NCBI GenBank assembly: GCA_021163085.1 | Contig: JAGGXL010000140.1 | Location: 1 to 17,713 of the forward strand | From: Thermodesulfobacterium sp. | Lineage (GTDB): Bacteria > Desulfobacterota > Thermodesulfobacteria > Thermodesulfobacteriales > Thermodesulfobacteriaceae | DNA length: 17,713 bases | Direction: 5' to 3' | Shown here: one piece after another, positions 7,758 through 15,245 of the stretch | How the letters are laid out: each line of letters opens with the position of its first letter | How positions within the stretch are numbered: position 1 is the stretch's first letter | Translations under genes and position numbers: made by a program | The notes under the pieces: generated by a model | Seen by the model: only the letters and a program-made list of their open reading frames with translations | What the model was told of the DNA's origin: nothing | The model's database searches: none

Positions 7758-8126
7758 ATGGATAAGAACACAGATGTAAGCTTTTTGAAAAAGTTATTTT
7801 TTTTGGTGGGAGTTATTGTTTTTGTTTATGGATGTGCAGTAAGACCAGGACCAAATCTTGCTTCCAAAGCTTCTTTAATTCATCCTCAGCAGACTACAAA
7901 AGCAGAGGTTTTGCAGTTTTTAGGTCCACCTGTACAGATATTTACCTTTCCCGATGGTAAAGAAGAGTGGTATTATTACTATAGAGTTAGAAATTTTTGG
8001 GAAAAAGTACCTGTTGTTAAAAATTACAAAGGAGAAGATTATACGGAAGTTTTAAAAATAGTTATAAAAGATGAAAAAGTAATAGATTGCGTATACTATA
8101 CTGTTTCTTATCCGAAGAAGGAGTGA
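7758..8126 (+). CDS. Small lipoprotein with BamE/SmpA-like domain
   Basis: The 122-residue product starts with a charged stretch, a hydrophobic segment (13-24) and a lipobox VYGC with Cys26 as the lipidation site, so the mature protein is an anchored periplasmic lipoprotein of about 97 residues. The mature part follows the SmpA/OmlA (BamE) pattern: TTKAEVLQFLGPP (46-58), a strand with EEWYYYYRV (70-78), and a final beta segment with VLKIVIKDEKVIDCVYY. BamE is a subunit of the outer-membrane protein assembly complex, but this short superfamily domain is also found in unrelated lipoproteins, so the BAM role is only a possibility. There is no Shine-Dalgarno before the ATG. Its stop codon lies two bases before the pcm start, and its end carries the pcm ribosome-binding site. 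Confidence 0.8.
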   Translation: MDKNTDVSFLKKLFFLVGVIVFVYGCAVRPGPNLASKASLIHPQQTTKAEVLQFLGPPVQIFTFPDGKEEWYYYYRVRNFWEKVPVVKNYKGEDYTEVLKIVIKDEKVIDCVYYTVSYPKKE

Positions 8127-8128
8127 TT

Positions 8129-8797
8129 ATGCAACACTTTTCAGAAGCTGAAAAAGATTTATATAGAGTTGCAAGAGAAAAGATGGTAGAAACTCAGATT
8201 AAAGCTCGTGGTATAAAGGATCCAAGGGTTTTGCAGGCTATGCTCAAAGTCCCCCGTCATTTATTTGTAGATGAAGCATTAAGAGATCAGGCTTATGGTG
8301 ATTTTCCTCTTCCTATAGGAGAGGGTCAAACCATTTCACAACCTTATATAGTAGCTCTTATGACTGAGGCTCTTGAATTAAAGGGGAATGAAAGAGTTCT
8401 GGAGGTTGGCACAGGTTCAGGATATCAGACTGCAATTTTAGCAGAATTATCCCTCTGGGTATATACTATAGAAAAGTATCCTTTTTTGCTTGAAAGAGCA
8501 AAAAAAATTCTTTTTAGTCTTGGGTATAAAAATATTTCTTTTAAATTAGGGGATGGCAGTTTGGGATGGAAAGAAGTTTCCCCTTTTGATGCAATTATCG
8601 TTACTGCTGCTGCTCCTAAAATTCCTCAGCCTCTTATAGATCAACTTTTAGAGGGTGGAAGAATAGTAATTCCTGTTGGAGATGAATTTTCTCAGGTATT
8701 GGTAAAAGGTGTGAAAAAAGAAGGAAAATTATATACTCAAACTTTAGAACCTGTTAGATTTGTTAAACTGGTGGGTGCCTATGGATTTAAAGAATAA
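8129..8797 (+). CDS. pcm: Protein-L-isoaspartate O-methyltransferase
   Basis: The enzyme methylates isoaspartyl residues formed by ageing of Asn and Asp, starting their repair; it uses S-adenosylmethionine and works in the cytoplasm. The 222-residue product has the family core: VPRHLFVDEALRDQAYGD (41-58), the substrate motif GQTISQPYIVA (66-76), SAM motif I LEVGTGSGYQTA (91-102), and VTAAAPKIPQPLIDQL followed by GGRIVIPVG. The start is set at ATG 8129 because AAGGAG (8118-8123) lies five bases upstream and the protein then begins as other members do. A TTG at 8087 in the same frame would add 14 residues, but it lies inside the lipoprotein gene and has no ribosome-binding site. The gene overlaps the next one by 17 bases, indicating one operon. 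Isoaspartate repair fits a hot habitat. Confidence 0.95.
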   Translation: MQHFSEAEKDLYRVAREKMVETQIKARGIKDPRVLQAMLKVPRHLFVDEALRDQAYGDFPLPIGEGQTISQPYIVALMTEALELKGNERVLEVGTGSGYQTAILAELSLWVYTIEKYPFLLERAKKILFSLGYKNISFKLGDGSLGWKEVSPFDAIIVTAAAPKIPQPLIDQLLEGGRIVIPVGDEFSQVLVKGVKKEGKLYTQTLEPVRFVKLVGAYGFKE

Positions 8798-9242
8798 AAG
8801 AATAGGAATAATAGGAGCAGGAATAGTAGATAAGGAGACTTATGAGTTAGCTTATAAGGTTGGAAAACTGCTTGCAGAAAGGGGAGCCATTATCTACACC
8901 GGAGGGCTTGGAGGAGTTATGGAAGCTGCATCAAAAGGAGCTTTTGATGCAGGAGGTATTACAGTTGGGATTTTACCCGGTAATAAAGCTGAAGATGCAA
9001 ATCCTTACGTAAAAATTGTTGTTTTAACTGATATGGGACATGCAAGAAATGTAATACTTGTAAGATCAGTAGATATAGTGGTTGCAATTGCTGGAGGATA
9101 CGGAACCCTGTCAGAAATTGCTCTTTCCTTAAAAATGTGGAAGCCTGTTATAGGACTTAAGACCTGGGAAAACATACCAGGTGTTCACTATGTAAATTCT
9201 GCCGATGAAGTTTTATCTAAAATTCTGGAATTTCTAAGCTGA
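8781..9242 (+). CDS. LOG-like Rossmann-fold protein (TIGR00725 type)
   Basis: The 153-residue product is a single Rossmann-like domain: the N-terminal strand RIGIIGAG (7-14), YTGGLGGVMEAASKGA (39-54), the HARN segment (87-90), and the LOG-type motif GGYGTLSE (105-112). LOG proteins cleave cytokinin nucleotides (nucleotide 5'-monophosphate phosphoribohydrolase). The short bacterial TIGR00725 group shares the fold and motif, but its substrate is not established. The start is set at ATG 8781, seven codons inside the frame that also offers a TTG at 8760; the ATG version begins directly before the first Rossmann strand. It overlaps pcm by 17 bases. Its last 55 bases are antisense to the end of the pseudouridine synthase gene, so the two genes converge and overlap. 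Confidence 0.85.
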   Translation: MDLKNKRIGIIGAGIVDKETYELAYKVGKLLAERGAIIYTGGLGGVMEAASKGAFDAGGITVGILPGNKAEDANPYVKIVVLTDMGHARNVILVRSVDIVVAIAGGYGTLSEIALSLKMWKPVIGLKTWENIPGVHYVNSADEVLSKILEFLS

Positions 9243-9952
9243 GACATAAAAGAAAACAGATTTTTAATTTCCTTTTCAGAAAGTGGTCTTATTTCTCCAG
9301 GATTTAAATTTTTCAAAGAGAGAGGGCCAAACTTTATTCTAACTAATCTGTGAACTTTTCCTCCAAGATATGCTATCATTTTTCTCACTTCCCTTTTTAT
9401 TCCCTCCTTAACAGCTACTTCATAAATCCATTTATTCTTATCTTTTCTCAGAAGTTTAAAACTTAAAGGTTTAATAAGTTTATCTTCTATTTTAATTCCG
9501 AATTTAAGCAATTTTTCAATTTTTTCATTTTCAATTTTGGGAGTTACCCAAACTTTATAAACCCTTTTTACTTCGTATCTCGGATGTAACAATAAATTAG
9601 CAAGATCACCATCATTGGTAAGCAAAATTAAGCCTTCGCTGTGTTTATCAAGTCTTCCCACAGGGAATACCTTATAGGGCAATTTTTCTAAAAAAGGCTT
9701 GATAGTTTCTCTATGATGAGGATCATACAAAGAAGTAAGAACCCCCTTTGGTTTGTAAAAAAGATAATATACCTTAGGAGGCGGTTTAATAAGTTTCCCT
9801 TCTACATATACTTTGTCTTCTTCGAGGTCAACTCTGTAGTTTAGGTCTTTTATTGTTTTACCATTTATAGAAACTTTACCTGATAAAATTAAATTATCAG
9901 CTTTTCTACGAGAGGCAATTCCACAAAAGGATAAGAATTTATTTAATCTCAT
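9188..9952 (-). CDS. RsuA/RluB-family rRNA pseudouridine synthase
   Basis: This family converts a specific uridine in ribosomal RNA to pseudouridine (RluB: U2605 of 23S; RsuA: U516 of 16S). The 254-residue product has an N-terminal S4 RNA-binding domain (about 1-50, MRLNKFLSFCGIASRRKAD) and a catalytic domain with YKPKGVLTS (66-74), the catalytic loop GRLDKHSEGLILLTNDGDL with Asp102, and KREVRKMIAYLGGKVHRLVRI near the end. The sequence looks closest to RluB, but the target base cannot be decided by eye. Family members usually end near the segment LSEKEIKNLF; here about 20 further residues are encoded entirely opposite the LOG-like gene, suggesting loss of an earlier stop. It starts four bases after the CDF transporter gene and is the last gene of the tRNA-Ser-led run. 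Confidence 0.92.
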   Translation of the reverse strand: MRLNKFLSFCGIASRRKADNLILSGKVSINGKTIKDLNYRVDLEEDKVYVEGKLIKPPPKVYYLFYKPKGVLTSLYDPHHRETIKPFLEKLPYKVFPVGRLDKHSEGLILLTNDGDLANLLLHPRYEVKRVYKVWVTPKIENEKIEKLLKFGIKIEDKLIKPLSFKLLRKDKNKWIYEVAVKEGIKREVRKMIAYLGGKVHRLVRIKFGPLSLKNLNPGEIRPLSEKEIKNLFSFMSQLRNSRILDKTSSAEFT

Positions 9953-9956
9953 AAAA

Positions 9957-10877
9957 TCACTTTTTCTTTTTTTCTTCTTCTGGTTCTATGTGAATAGTTA
10001 CAGAAAGTTCGGGGAATTTGTCCATAATTTTCCTTTCAAGGTCATTGCATAAATTATGGGCTTCCTTTACAGGCATATTATCCGAAACTGTGAGGTGAAA
10101 TTCCACAAATCCTTTTCTTCCAGCCCTTCTTGTTTTCAAATCATGGACATCATGTATTTTGTAATCTTTGTGAGAATAGGTTTTGATAGTGTTGTCTATA
10201 ATGTTTTGAATAGAAGTTATTTTTTCTTGAGGCAAACTTGCGTCAAGTAAATAACTTATTGAATTTTTGATTATTTTATATCCTAAATACAGTATGTTTA
10301 TGCTTATTAATAGTGCAATTAAAGGGTCTATAATCCATGTTTTTAATAAGTTTGTCAAATAAACTCCAGCTATTACTCCAGCTGTAGTTATTACATCGGT
10401 AAAAAGATGAGAAGCATGAGAAATAAGTATAGGAGAATTTTCCTTTTTTCCTTGTCGGTAAAGATAGTAAGAAAGAGAGGAATTTAGAACTATGGTAGTA
10501 AAAATTATTAAAATACCTGTATCCAAATTTTTAAGAGGTCCAGGATTTAAAAAACTTCGATAGACTTTCCATATTATGGAAATTGAAGCTCCAATAATAA
10601 AAAGAGCCTCACATATAGATATGAGGTACTCAAATTTATAATAACCATAAGGATGTTCTTTATCAGGAGGTTTTAAAGCTATTTTGCTTCCCCAAAATGC
10701 TATAGTAGCAGATGCAATATTAATTACCGATTCCATAGCATCAGAATATATAGCTACAGATTTAGTGACAAAGAAAGCGAATAATTTAGCTAAGAAGATT
10801 AGGATACTTATAAATAAACTTAAGAAAGTAAGTTTTACTGCTTTGGAATCCTGAAAAAAGTAATGGTTGTGTGTCAA
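9957..10877 (-). CDS. Cation diffusion facilitator (CDF) metal transporter
   Basis: CDF proteins export divalent metals (Zn, Fe, Mn, Co and others) from the cytoplasm in exchange for protons. The 306-residue product has the usual six membrane segments followed by a cytoplasmic metal-sensing domain (about 215-300). Family marks include SDAMESVINIASA (45-57), the loop PPDKEHPYGYYKFEYL (70-85), and HLFTD (H157, D161) in the fifth helix. The second-helix half of the transport site is E49/N53 where the usual pair is D or H with D, so metal choice may differ from zinc-type members. The C-terminus has several histidines (H243, H246, H261, H296) and ends in EEEKKKK. Its ATG overlaps the permease stop by four bases, so it is translationally coupled to the ABC exporter. 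The metal cannot be assigned from sequence. Confidence 0.92.
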   Translation of the reverse strand: MTHNHYFFQDSKAVKLTFLSLFISILIFLAKLFAFFVTKSVAIYSDAMESVINIASATIAFWGSKIALKPPDKEHPYGYYKFEYLISICEALFIIGASISIIWKVYRSFLNPGPLKNLDTGILIIFTTIVLNSSLSYYLYRQGKKENSPILISHASHLFTDVITTAGVIAGVYLTNLLKTWIIDPLIALLISINILYLGYKIIKNSISYLLDASLPQEKITSIQNIIDNTIKTYSHKDYKIHDVHDLKTRRAGRKGFVEFHLTVSDNMPVKEAHNLCNDLERKIMDKFPELSVTIHIEPEEEKKKK

Positions 10878-11608
10878 TTCTTGGCTCCTTTTATAGAGTA
10901 AAGAGCAATCATAAAAGAAATTATAGCTATTACCAATAAAATAAATAAAGAAGAATACTTAAAAGAGTTGTATAAAGCAATACTTCTTAAAGTATGAGAT
11001 GTTATGGTAAGAGGCAAAGCTTCAATAACGGGTTTTATGAAGAAAGGTAGATTTTCTGTAGGAAAGAAAGTTCCTCCAAGGAACATCATAGGAGTGATAA
11101 TAAAATTGGTTACCAAAGCCTGATCAGCATGAGATTTGATAAGCATTGCTGATGCAAGTCCAAGACTTGCAAAAACAAAAGCATTTAGAAAGACCGTAAG
11201 AAAAAAATAGAAATTTAGATAAAATTTAACTCCTGCTAAAAAAGAAATTACAAGAATGATAAAAGTAGCCAGAAAAGCTCTGGTAACACCACTTAAAACT
11301 TCACCAAGAGCATAACTGAGGTTGGAAATAGGAGAAGATTGAAATTCTTCAAAAATTTTTAAATAAAAACGAGCTATGTTAATTTCTACATTTATAGCAA
11401 AGGCTTGCATCATGCTTGTGGCAGATATTAAACCAGGGATAAGAAACTCCAAATAACTTTTTCCACCAATGGTTATGTTTTTCCCTAAGCCTATCCCAAA
11501 GGCAAAAATGTAAAGAAGAGGATTTATGGAAAAAGAAATAAGTACCCTTATAAATCTTTTTTTTAAAAGTAAAAATTCTCTTAAATAAGTAGCAAAAAAG
11601 CCCTTCAT
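10874..11608 (-). CDS. ABC-2 type transporter permease
   Basis: This is the membrane subunit of an ABC exporter; two copies pair with two copies of the ATPase encoded just upstream. The 244-residue product has about six hydrophobic segments. It starts with a short cytoplasmic helix (TYLREFLLLKKRFIR) and the first membrane helix near 26-40. The ABC-2 hallmark MMFLGGTFFPTENLPFFIKP lies before the last two helices. Such short ABC-2 permeases export drugs, polysaccharides, lipids or peptides; nothing here shows which. The start overlaps the ATPase stop by four bases, and its own stop overlaps the CDF start by four, giving a tight three-gene unit. The permease fragment in the remnant at 2002-2579 has a different C-terminus, so it is not a recent copy of this gene. 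Confidence 0.93.
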   Translation of the reverse strand: MKGFFATYLREFLLLKKRFIRVLISFSINPLLYIFAFGIGLGKNITIGGKSYLEFLIPGLISATSMMQAFAINVEINIARFYLKIFEEFQSSPISNLSYALGEVLSGVTRAFLATFIILVISFLAGVKFYLNFYFFLTVFLNAFVFASLGLASAMLIKSHADQALVTNFIITPMMFLGGTFFPTENLPFFIKPVIEALPLTITSHTLRSIALYNSFKYSSLFILLVIAIISFMIALYSIKGAKN

Positions 11609-12456
11609 AAGTTTTTTTCTACATATTTTAAAAACGCATCTTCCAAGGTTACTCTTCTCAAACTTACAAAATGATTTTTACTATACTTTAGTAATTCTTT
11701 TTCAGCTTCTTCTTTTTCTTTAAAGTAAAAGGTTTTTAACTTATCTGAGAGATACACATCAACTGCATAATTTCCCAACTGTTTTATAAAATCCTTAGGA
11801 GTATTTATAGCTTTTATTTCTCCTGAAAAAATAAAAGCTACTCTGTCTGCCAGATACTCAGCTTCTTCCATATAATGAGTTGTAAGGAGTATAGTGGTTC
11901 CATTTGCTTGTATATTTTTTATAAAACTCCATATTTTTCTTCTTATATGAGGATCAAGACCAACTGTAGGTTCATCAAGAAGTAACAACTTAGGCTTATG
12001 CATAAGTGCCCTTATAATTAATACTCTTCTTTTTAGCCCTCCTGAAAGTTCTTTAATTTTAGAATTTTTTCTTTCTTTTAAGTCTGCAAGTTCTAAAAGC
12101 TCAGATATTCTTTTTTTTATAAGAGATAGAGACAATTTGTAAAGTAATCCATGTATTAAAAGATTTTCTTCTACAGTTAGTTCCATATCCAGATTTATGT
12201 GCTGCGGAACAATTCCTATTTGAGATTTAGACCAGATAAGATTATTGTAAAGATTTTTTTCAAATAAATAGATCTTTCCCGAATTAGGATTGGTAAGACC
12301 AGCGATTATTCTAATAGTGGTTGTTTTTCCAGCACCATTGGGTCCTAAAAGAGCAAAAAGTTCTTTTTTCTTTATTTCAAAAGAAATTCCTTTTAAAGCA
12401 ACAACTGAGGAATATTTTTTGACAAGATTTTTAACTTTTAAGGCTGTTTTAGACAT
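11605..12456 (-). CDS. ABC transporter ATP-binding protein
   Basis: This is the nucleotide-binding subunit of the exporter formed with the permease gene that follows. The 283-residue product is complete: Walker A GPNGAGKT (38-45), Q-loop Gln85, signature LSGGL (137-141), Walker B LLLLDEP (157-163), D-loop GLD (166-168) and switch His194, plus a C-terminal extension of about 70 residues common in DrrA/CcmA-type ATPases. The ATG at 12454-12456 fits the family start (ALKVKNLVKKY). No Shine-Dalgarno is visible: the bases before it read ATTTCCTTA. The start lies only 19 bases after the encoded CCA end of tRNA-Ser, which leaves no space for a separate promoter. The mRNA is probably released by tRNA 3' processing from a shared transcript. 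Confidence 0.95.
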   Translation of the reverse strand: MSKTALKVKNLVKKYSSVVALKGISFEIKKKELFALLGPNGAGKTTTIRIIAGLTNPNSGKIYLFEKNLYNNLIWSKSQIGIVPQHINLDMELTVEENLLIHGLLYKLSLSLIKKRISELLELADLKERKNSKIKELSGGLKRRVLIIRALMHKPKLLLLDEPTVGLDPHIRRKIWSFIKNIQANGTTILLTTHYMEEAEYLADRVAFIFSGEIKAINTPKDFIKQLGNYAVDVYLSDKLKTFYFKEKEEAEKELLKYSKNHFVSLRRVTLEDAFLKYVEKNL

Positions 12457-12475
12457 TAAGGAAATTGAGTAATAA

Positions 12476-12569
12476 TGGCGGAGGAGGCGGGATTCGAACC
12501 CGCGGTACGGGTTTTAGCCCGTACATGCGATTTCCAGTCGCACCCCTTCGTCCACTCGGGCACTCCTCC
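12476..12569 (-). tRNA. tRNA-Ser (anticodon GGA)
   Basis: Read on the minus strand, this folds into a complete serine tRNA. The acceptor stem is GGAGGAG/CTCCTCC. The D-arm region is GCCCGAGTGGACGAAGGGG. The anticodon stem-loop is TGCGA-CTGGAAA-TCGCA with anticodon GGA, reading UCC and UCU. The long variable arm TACGGG-CTAAAA-CCCGTA is typical of class II tRNAs, and the T-arm is GCGGG-TTCGAAT-CCCGC. The discriminator base is G (as in Ser tRNAs), and the 3' CCA is encoded (12476-12478). It sits between waaA (55-base gap) and the ABC ATPase gene (19-base gap), all on the same strand. Confidence 0.97.
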
Positions 12570-12581
12570 AATTTTTTATTA

Positions 12582-12609
12582 ATTTTAAGACCTGATTCTA
12601 ATTTTGCAA
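12582..12609 (-). promoter_or_regulatory. Putative sigma-70 promoter for tRNA-Ser and the ABC-CDF run
   Basis: On the minus strand, TTGCAA (12609-12604, 4 of 6 matches) and TAAAAT (12587-12582, 5 of 6) are separated by 16 bp, inside the 55-base gap between waaA and the tRNA. The start would fall near 12575, about six bases before the mature tRNA 5' end, which is a normal short tRNA leader. With no terminator after the tRNA, it could also drive the transporter genes. Confidence 0.5.
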
Positions 12610-12624
12610 TACCATCAAGGTCTT

Positions 12625-13890
12625 TTAGAAAGATTTGTATTCCAGAAATGATTTGAGCATTTTTGATATTCTATCAGTAGCACCGGTTTTTTGTTTGAAA
12701 ATCTGATAAGCTTTCTTACCCATCTCAATTCTTTTATCTGCATTCTGAATTAGATCCTCCAGAATATCCTTTAAATATACTTTTGTTACCTGTAAACAGG
12801 CTTTTTCCATTAAGAATTCATTGATAAAAGGAAAATTTTCCATAGAAGGGCCAAAGACTACAGGCTTTTCCCAGTAAATAGCTTCTAAAGGATTTTGTCC
12901 TCCATGAGGAATAAAACTCCCTCCAATTATCGCAATATCACAAATTCTATAAAGAGGAGCAAGAACTCCTATCTTATCTACCAGCACAATGAGTTTGGGA
13001 AAGGCATCTATTTTTATGTTTTCAGATAAAGTGCTTAATTTGTAAAAACCTATTTCTTTTTTTTCTTTAATTAATGACCTTACAGTTTCTTCAACCTCTT
13101 TAAATCTTTCTGGATGTCTTGGAGCAAGAAAAAGTGATCCAGAAGAAGTTTCAATAAAAGCCTCAGTAATCAATTTTTCTTCGGGGAAATGGGTGCTTCC
13201 AGCTACAACAATAGGTCTGGGGACTAAATTTTCCCACATAAAATAAATAGGTGATATCTCTATATCAAATTTAGTATTACCCGTAACTATAATTTTTTCT
13301 TCAGAAACTCCTAAAGCCTTAAATCTCTCTTTATATTTTTTATCCTGAACAGCGATTAAAGATATGGAGTTTAAAATAGGTTTTAGAAAGAACCTGATTT
13401 TTTTATACCTTTCAAAGGATTTCTCGCTAAGCCTTGCATTTATCAAGAAGACAGGAATTTTTTTAGAAGCTGTTAAAATTAGATTTGGCCAGATTTCAGT
13501 TTCAGCAATTACTAAAGCCGAAGGATTAAAGGCATTCAATGTTCTTTTTATAGCAAAGGGGCAATCAAAAGGAAGATAAATAACTTTAACTGGAAGATTT
13601 TTGAATTTTTGAAAAGCCACCTGGTTTCCGGTATCAGTAACAGTACTCAATAAAATACCATATTCTGAAGCTAAGTTTTTCAATAGATTTGAAATTGCAT
13701 TCACCTCTCCTATAGAAACAGCATGTATCCAAACAACCTTTTTTTGAGAAATATGCTCTTTTTTCTTAAAAAAAGCAAATTTTTCTTTAAGCCATCTTTT
13801 TCTAATATCACGAGGTCTTTTAAAATATTCTCTGGGTAGTAATGTCCCGGCAGCCAGGTAATATAAAAAGGTATACAACCAAAATATCAT
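12625..13890 (-). CDS. waaA: 3-deoxy-D-manno-octulosonic acid (Kdo) transferase
   Basis: WaaA transfers Kdo from CMP-Kdo to the lipid A precursor at the inner face of the cytoplasmic membrane, the first inner-core step of LPS, so the organism has an LPS-type outer membrane. The 421-residue product is full length. It has an N-terminal membrane-anchoring helix (about 2-18) and the signature WIHAVSIGE (54-62), where Glu62 matches the catalytic glutamate of the family. AETEIWPN, a GSTHFPEE loop, APRHPERF and GGSFIPHGGQNPLEA, the donor-binding region of GT-B glycosyltransferases, follow. Its start overlaps the pgeF stop by four bases (ATGA), so it ends the asd-to-waaA run. Whether it adds one or two Kdo residues cannot be seen. 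Confidence 0.96.
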   Translation of the reverse strand: MIFWLYTFLYYLAAGTLLPREYFKRPRDIRKRWLKEKFAFFKKKEHISQKKVVWIHAVSIGEVNAISNLLKNLASEYGILLSTVTDTGNQVAFQKFKNLPVKVIYLPFDCPFAIKRTLNAFNPSALVIAETEIWPNLILTASKKIPVFLINARLSEKSFERYKKIRFFLKPILNSISLIAVQDKKYKERFKALGVSEEKIIVTGNTKFDIEISPIYFMWENLVPRPIVVAGSTHFPEEKLITEAFIETSSGSLFLAPRHPERFKEVEETVRSLIKEKKEIGFYKLSTLSENIKIDAFPKLIVLVDKIGVLAPLYRICDIAIIGGSFIPHGGQNPLEAIYWEKPVVFGPSMENFPFINEFLMEKACLQVTKVYLKDILEDLIQNADKRIEMGKKAYQIFKQKTGATDRISKMLKSFLEYKSF

Positions 13891-14624
13891 CTCAGTTTCC
13901 CTATAAATGAAATTTGAAACCCTCTTTTTCCTTTATGAAATCTGTGTGACCAATAATACTTGTTTAAACAGCAAGTACAATCTTTGGAAACCCAGATATT
14001 ATCTGGAGGGATTGAACAATTTAAAGCCTGATAGTAGTTTAATTTTTCCAGGTCAAGGAAAATCTTTTTATTTTTAAAAACTAAAAAGTTTTCCGCATTT
14101 TCAAAGTTTTGTTTTAACACTTCAACTACATCTTTTCCCACTTCATAACAGCAAGCCTTTACATGAGGCCCTATAGCAATTAATATGTCCTCTGGTTTGT
14201 AACCAAAACCTATAATTTTTTGTAGAAATTTAAATAAAAGTTTATTAACTGAGCCTCTCCACCCTCCGTGAACAACTCCTACAAAATCAGCACTTTTATT
14301 AGTAATTAAAATAGGCACGCAATCTGCGGTCCTGACACCTATAAAGATATGCCTTTGAGTTGTAAATACTGCATCTCCTTCAATTTTAAAAAAGCATAAA
14401 TCCTGAGAGAAAGTATCTTTAAGTTCTATTATTTTTGTGCTGTGAATCTGTTTCGGAAAAAAAAATCTAAAAGAGTTTAAAGATTTCAGCAATTCAAAGT
14501 CAAAAGGGTAGGGTAATTTTTTGGAAAAGGCACACACTAAGGAAAGATTTTCAAAAACAGATGGAAGTATTAATTCAGTATTGAGCAAAGTCTGAAGAGT
14601 TGGTAGTAAATCTTTCATAGACAT
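13887..14624 (-). CDS. pgeF: Peptidoglycan editing factor / purine nucleoside phosphorylase-like (YfiH, LACC1 family)
   Basis: This family, once called multicopper polyphenol oxidase, contains a zinc-binding site. Members have been described as purine nucleoside phosphorylase/deaminase-type enzymes and, in E. coli, as a factor preventing wrong amino acids in peptidoglycan. The 245-residue product has all key motifs: QIHST with His61, RTADCVPIL with Cys102, and VVHGGWRGS with His119, the expected His-Cys-His metal ligands, followed by IGPHVKACCYEVG and a C-terminal WVSKDCTCC. The ATG directly abuts the rdgB stop codon (TAA-ATG), and a second in-frame ATG lies two codons on; no Shine-Dalgarno is seen, so translation probably depends on coupling to rdgB. 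It overlaps waaA by four bases. Confidence 0.9.
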   Translation of the reverse strand: MSMKDLLPTLQTLLNTELILPSVFENLSLVCAFSKKLPYPFDFELLKSLNSFRFFFPKQIHSTKIIELKDTFSQDLCFFKIEGDAVFTTQRHIFIGVRTADCVPILITNKSADFVGVVHGGWRGSVNKLLFKFLQKIIGFGYKPEDILIAIGPHVKACCYEVGKDVVEVLKQNFENAENFLVFKNKKIFLDLEKLNYYQALNCSIPPDNIWVSKDCTCCLNKYYWSHRFHKGKRGFQISFIGKLR

Positions 14625-15245
14625 TTATTGTTTGAGAGATTTTAAAAAGTCCGGAAAAATTTTTTTAAGTGCTTCTAAAGCCCTACCTCTATGACTTAAT
14701 CTACTTTTTTCCTCAATTGGAAGCTCAGCTGCGGTTTTTTCATAGTTATACTCAGGTACTAAAAAAATAGGATCATATCCAAATCCATGAGAACCTTTTG
14801 GCTCAAATCCGATTAAACCCTCCCAGGTTCCTTCAGTTTTTATGTATTTTTCACTTGGATGATAAACCACTATAACGCACACAAAACGAGCTTTTCTTTT
14901 TTTAAGAGGTATTCCTTTAAGAAGTGCAAGGAGTTTTTTGTTGTTTTCTTCATCAGTGGCATTTTCTCCTGCAAAACGTGAAGAATAAATTCCTGGTGCT
15001 CCATTTAAAATATCTACTTCTAAACCGGAGTCATCCGCTAAACACATAAGTCCGGTCTTTTCTGCATAATATTTAGCTTTAAGATAGGCATTTTCAAAAA
15101 AAGTTTTACCAGTTTCTTCAGGAGGATTTATTCCGCAATAGTCTTTAAGGGTTTTTATTTCAAGATCAAAATCTTTTAATATCTCGCTTATTTCTCTTAC
15201 CTTACCCATATTAGAAGTTGCTATTAGCAGTATTTTATCATTCAT
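14625..15245 (-). CDS. rdgB: XTP/dITP diphosphatase (RdgB/HAM1 family)
   Basis: The enzyme hydrolyses non-canonical purine nucleoside triphosphates (dITP, XTP, ITP) to the monophosphate and pyrophosphate, keeping deaminated bases out of DNA and RNA. The 206-residue product shows the family blocks: ATSNMGKVREI (9-19; Thr10, Asn12 and Lys15 for nucleotide binding), FFENAYLKAK (49-58), the catalytic pair ADDSGLEVD with Asp71-Asp72, APGIYSSRFAG, the base-recognition loop GFGYDPIFLVP, and SHRGRAL near the end. Its start overlaps the rph end by eight bases. AGGAG touches the ATG directly and is too close to act alone; AGAGGT about nine bases upstream is the better ribosome-binding site. The rph-rdgB order is common in bacteria. 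Confidence 0.96.
   Translation of the reverse strand: MNDKILLIATSNMGKVREISEILKDFDLEIKTLKDYCGINPPEETGKTFFENAYLKAKYYAEKTGLMCLADDSGLEVDILNGAPGIYSSRFAGENATDEENNKKLLALLKGIPLKKRKARFVCVIVVYHPSEKYIKTEGTWEGLIGFEPKGSHGFGYDPIFLVPEYNYEKTAAELPIEEKSRLSHRGRALEALKKIFPDFLKSLKQ

Noticed and set aside
7748..7759. Perfect 12-bp palindrome ATTATTAATAAT overlapping the lipoprotein start, possible operator
   Set aside because: It is only A and T in very AT-rich DNA, is not repeated elsewhere in the divergent gap, and has no recognisable regulator; chance is likely.
8087..8128. TTG start giving 14 extra residues on pcm
   Set aside because: The stretch lies inside the lipoprotein gene in another frame; ATG 8129 has AAGGAG five bases upstream and matches the family start.
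8760..8780. TTG start adding seven residues to the LOG-like protein
   Set aside because: The added residues are out-of-frame pcm codons and do not look like family sequence; ATG 8781 is closer to the first Rossmann strand.
12465..12656. Plus-strand frame of 63 codons reading MSNNGGGGGIRTRGTGF
   Set aside because: It is the antisense translation of tRNA-Ser; this GGIRTRGTG-type peptide is a well-known artefact of frames opposite tRNA genes.
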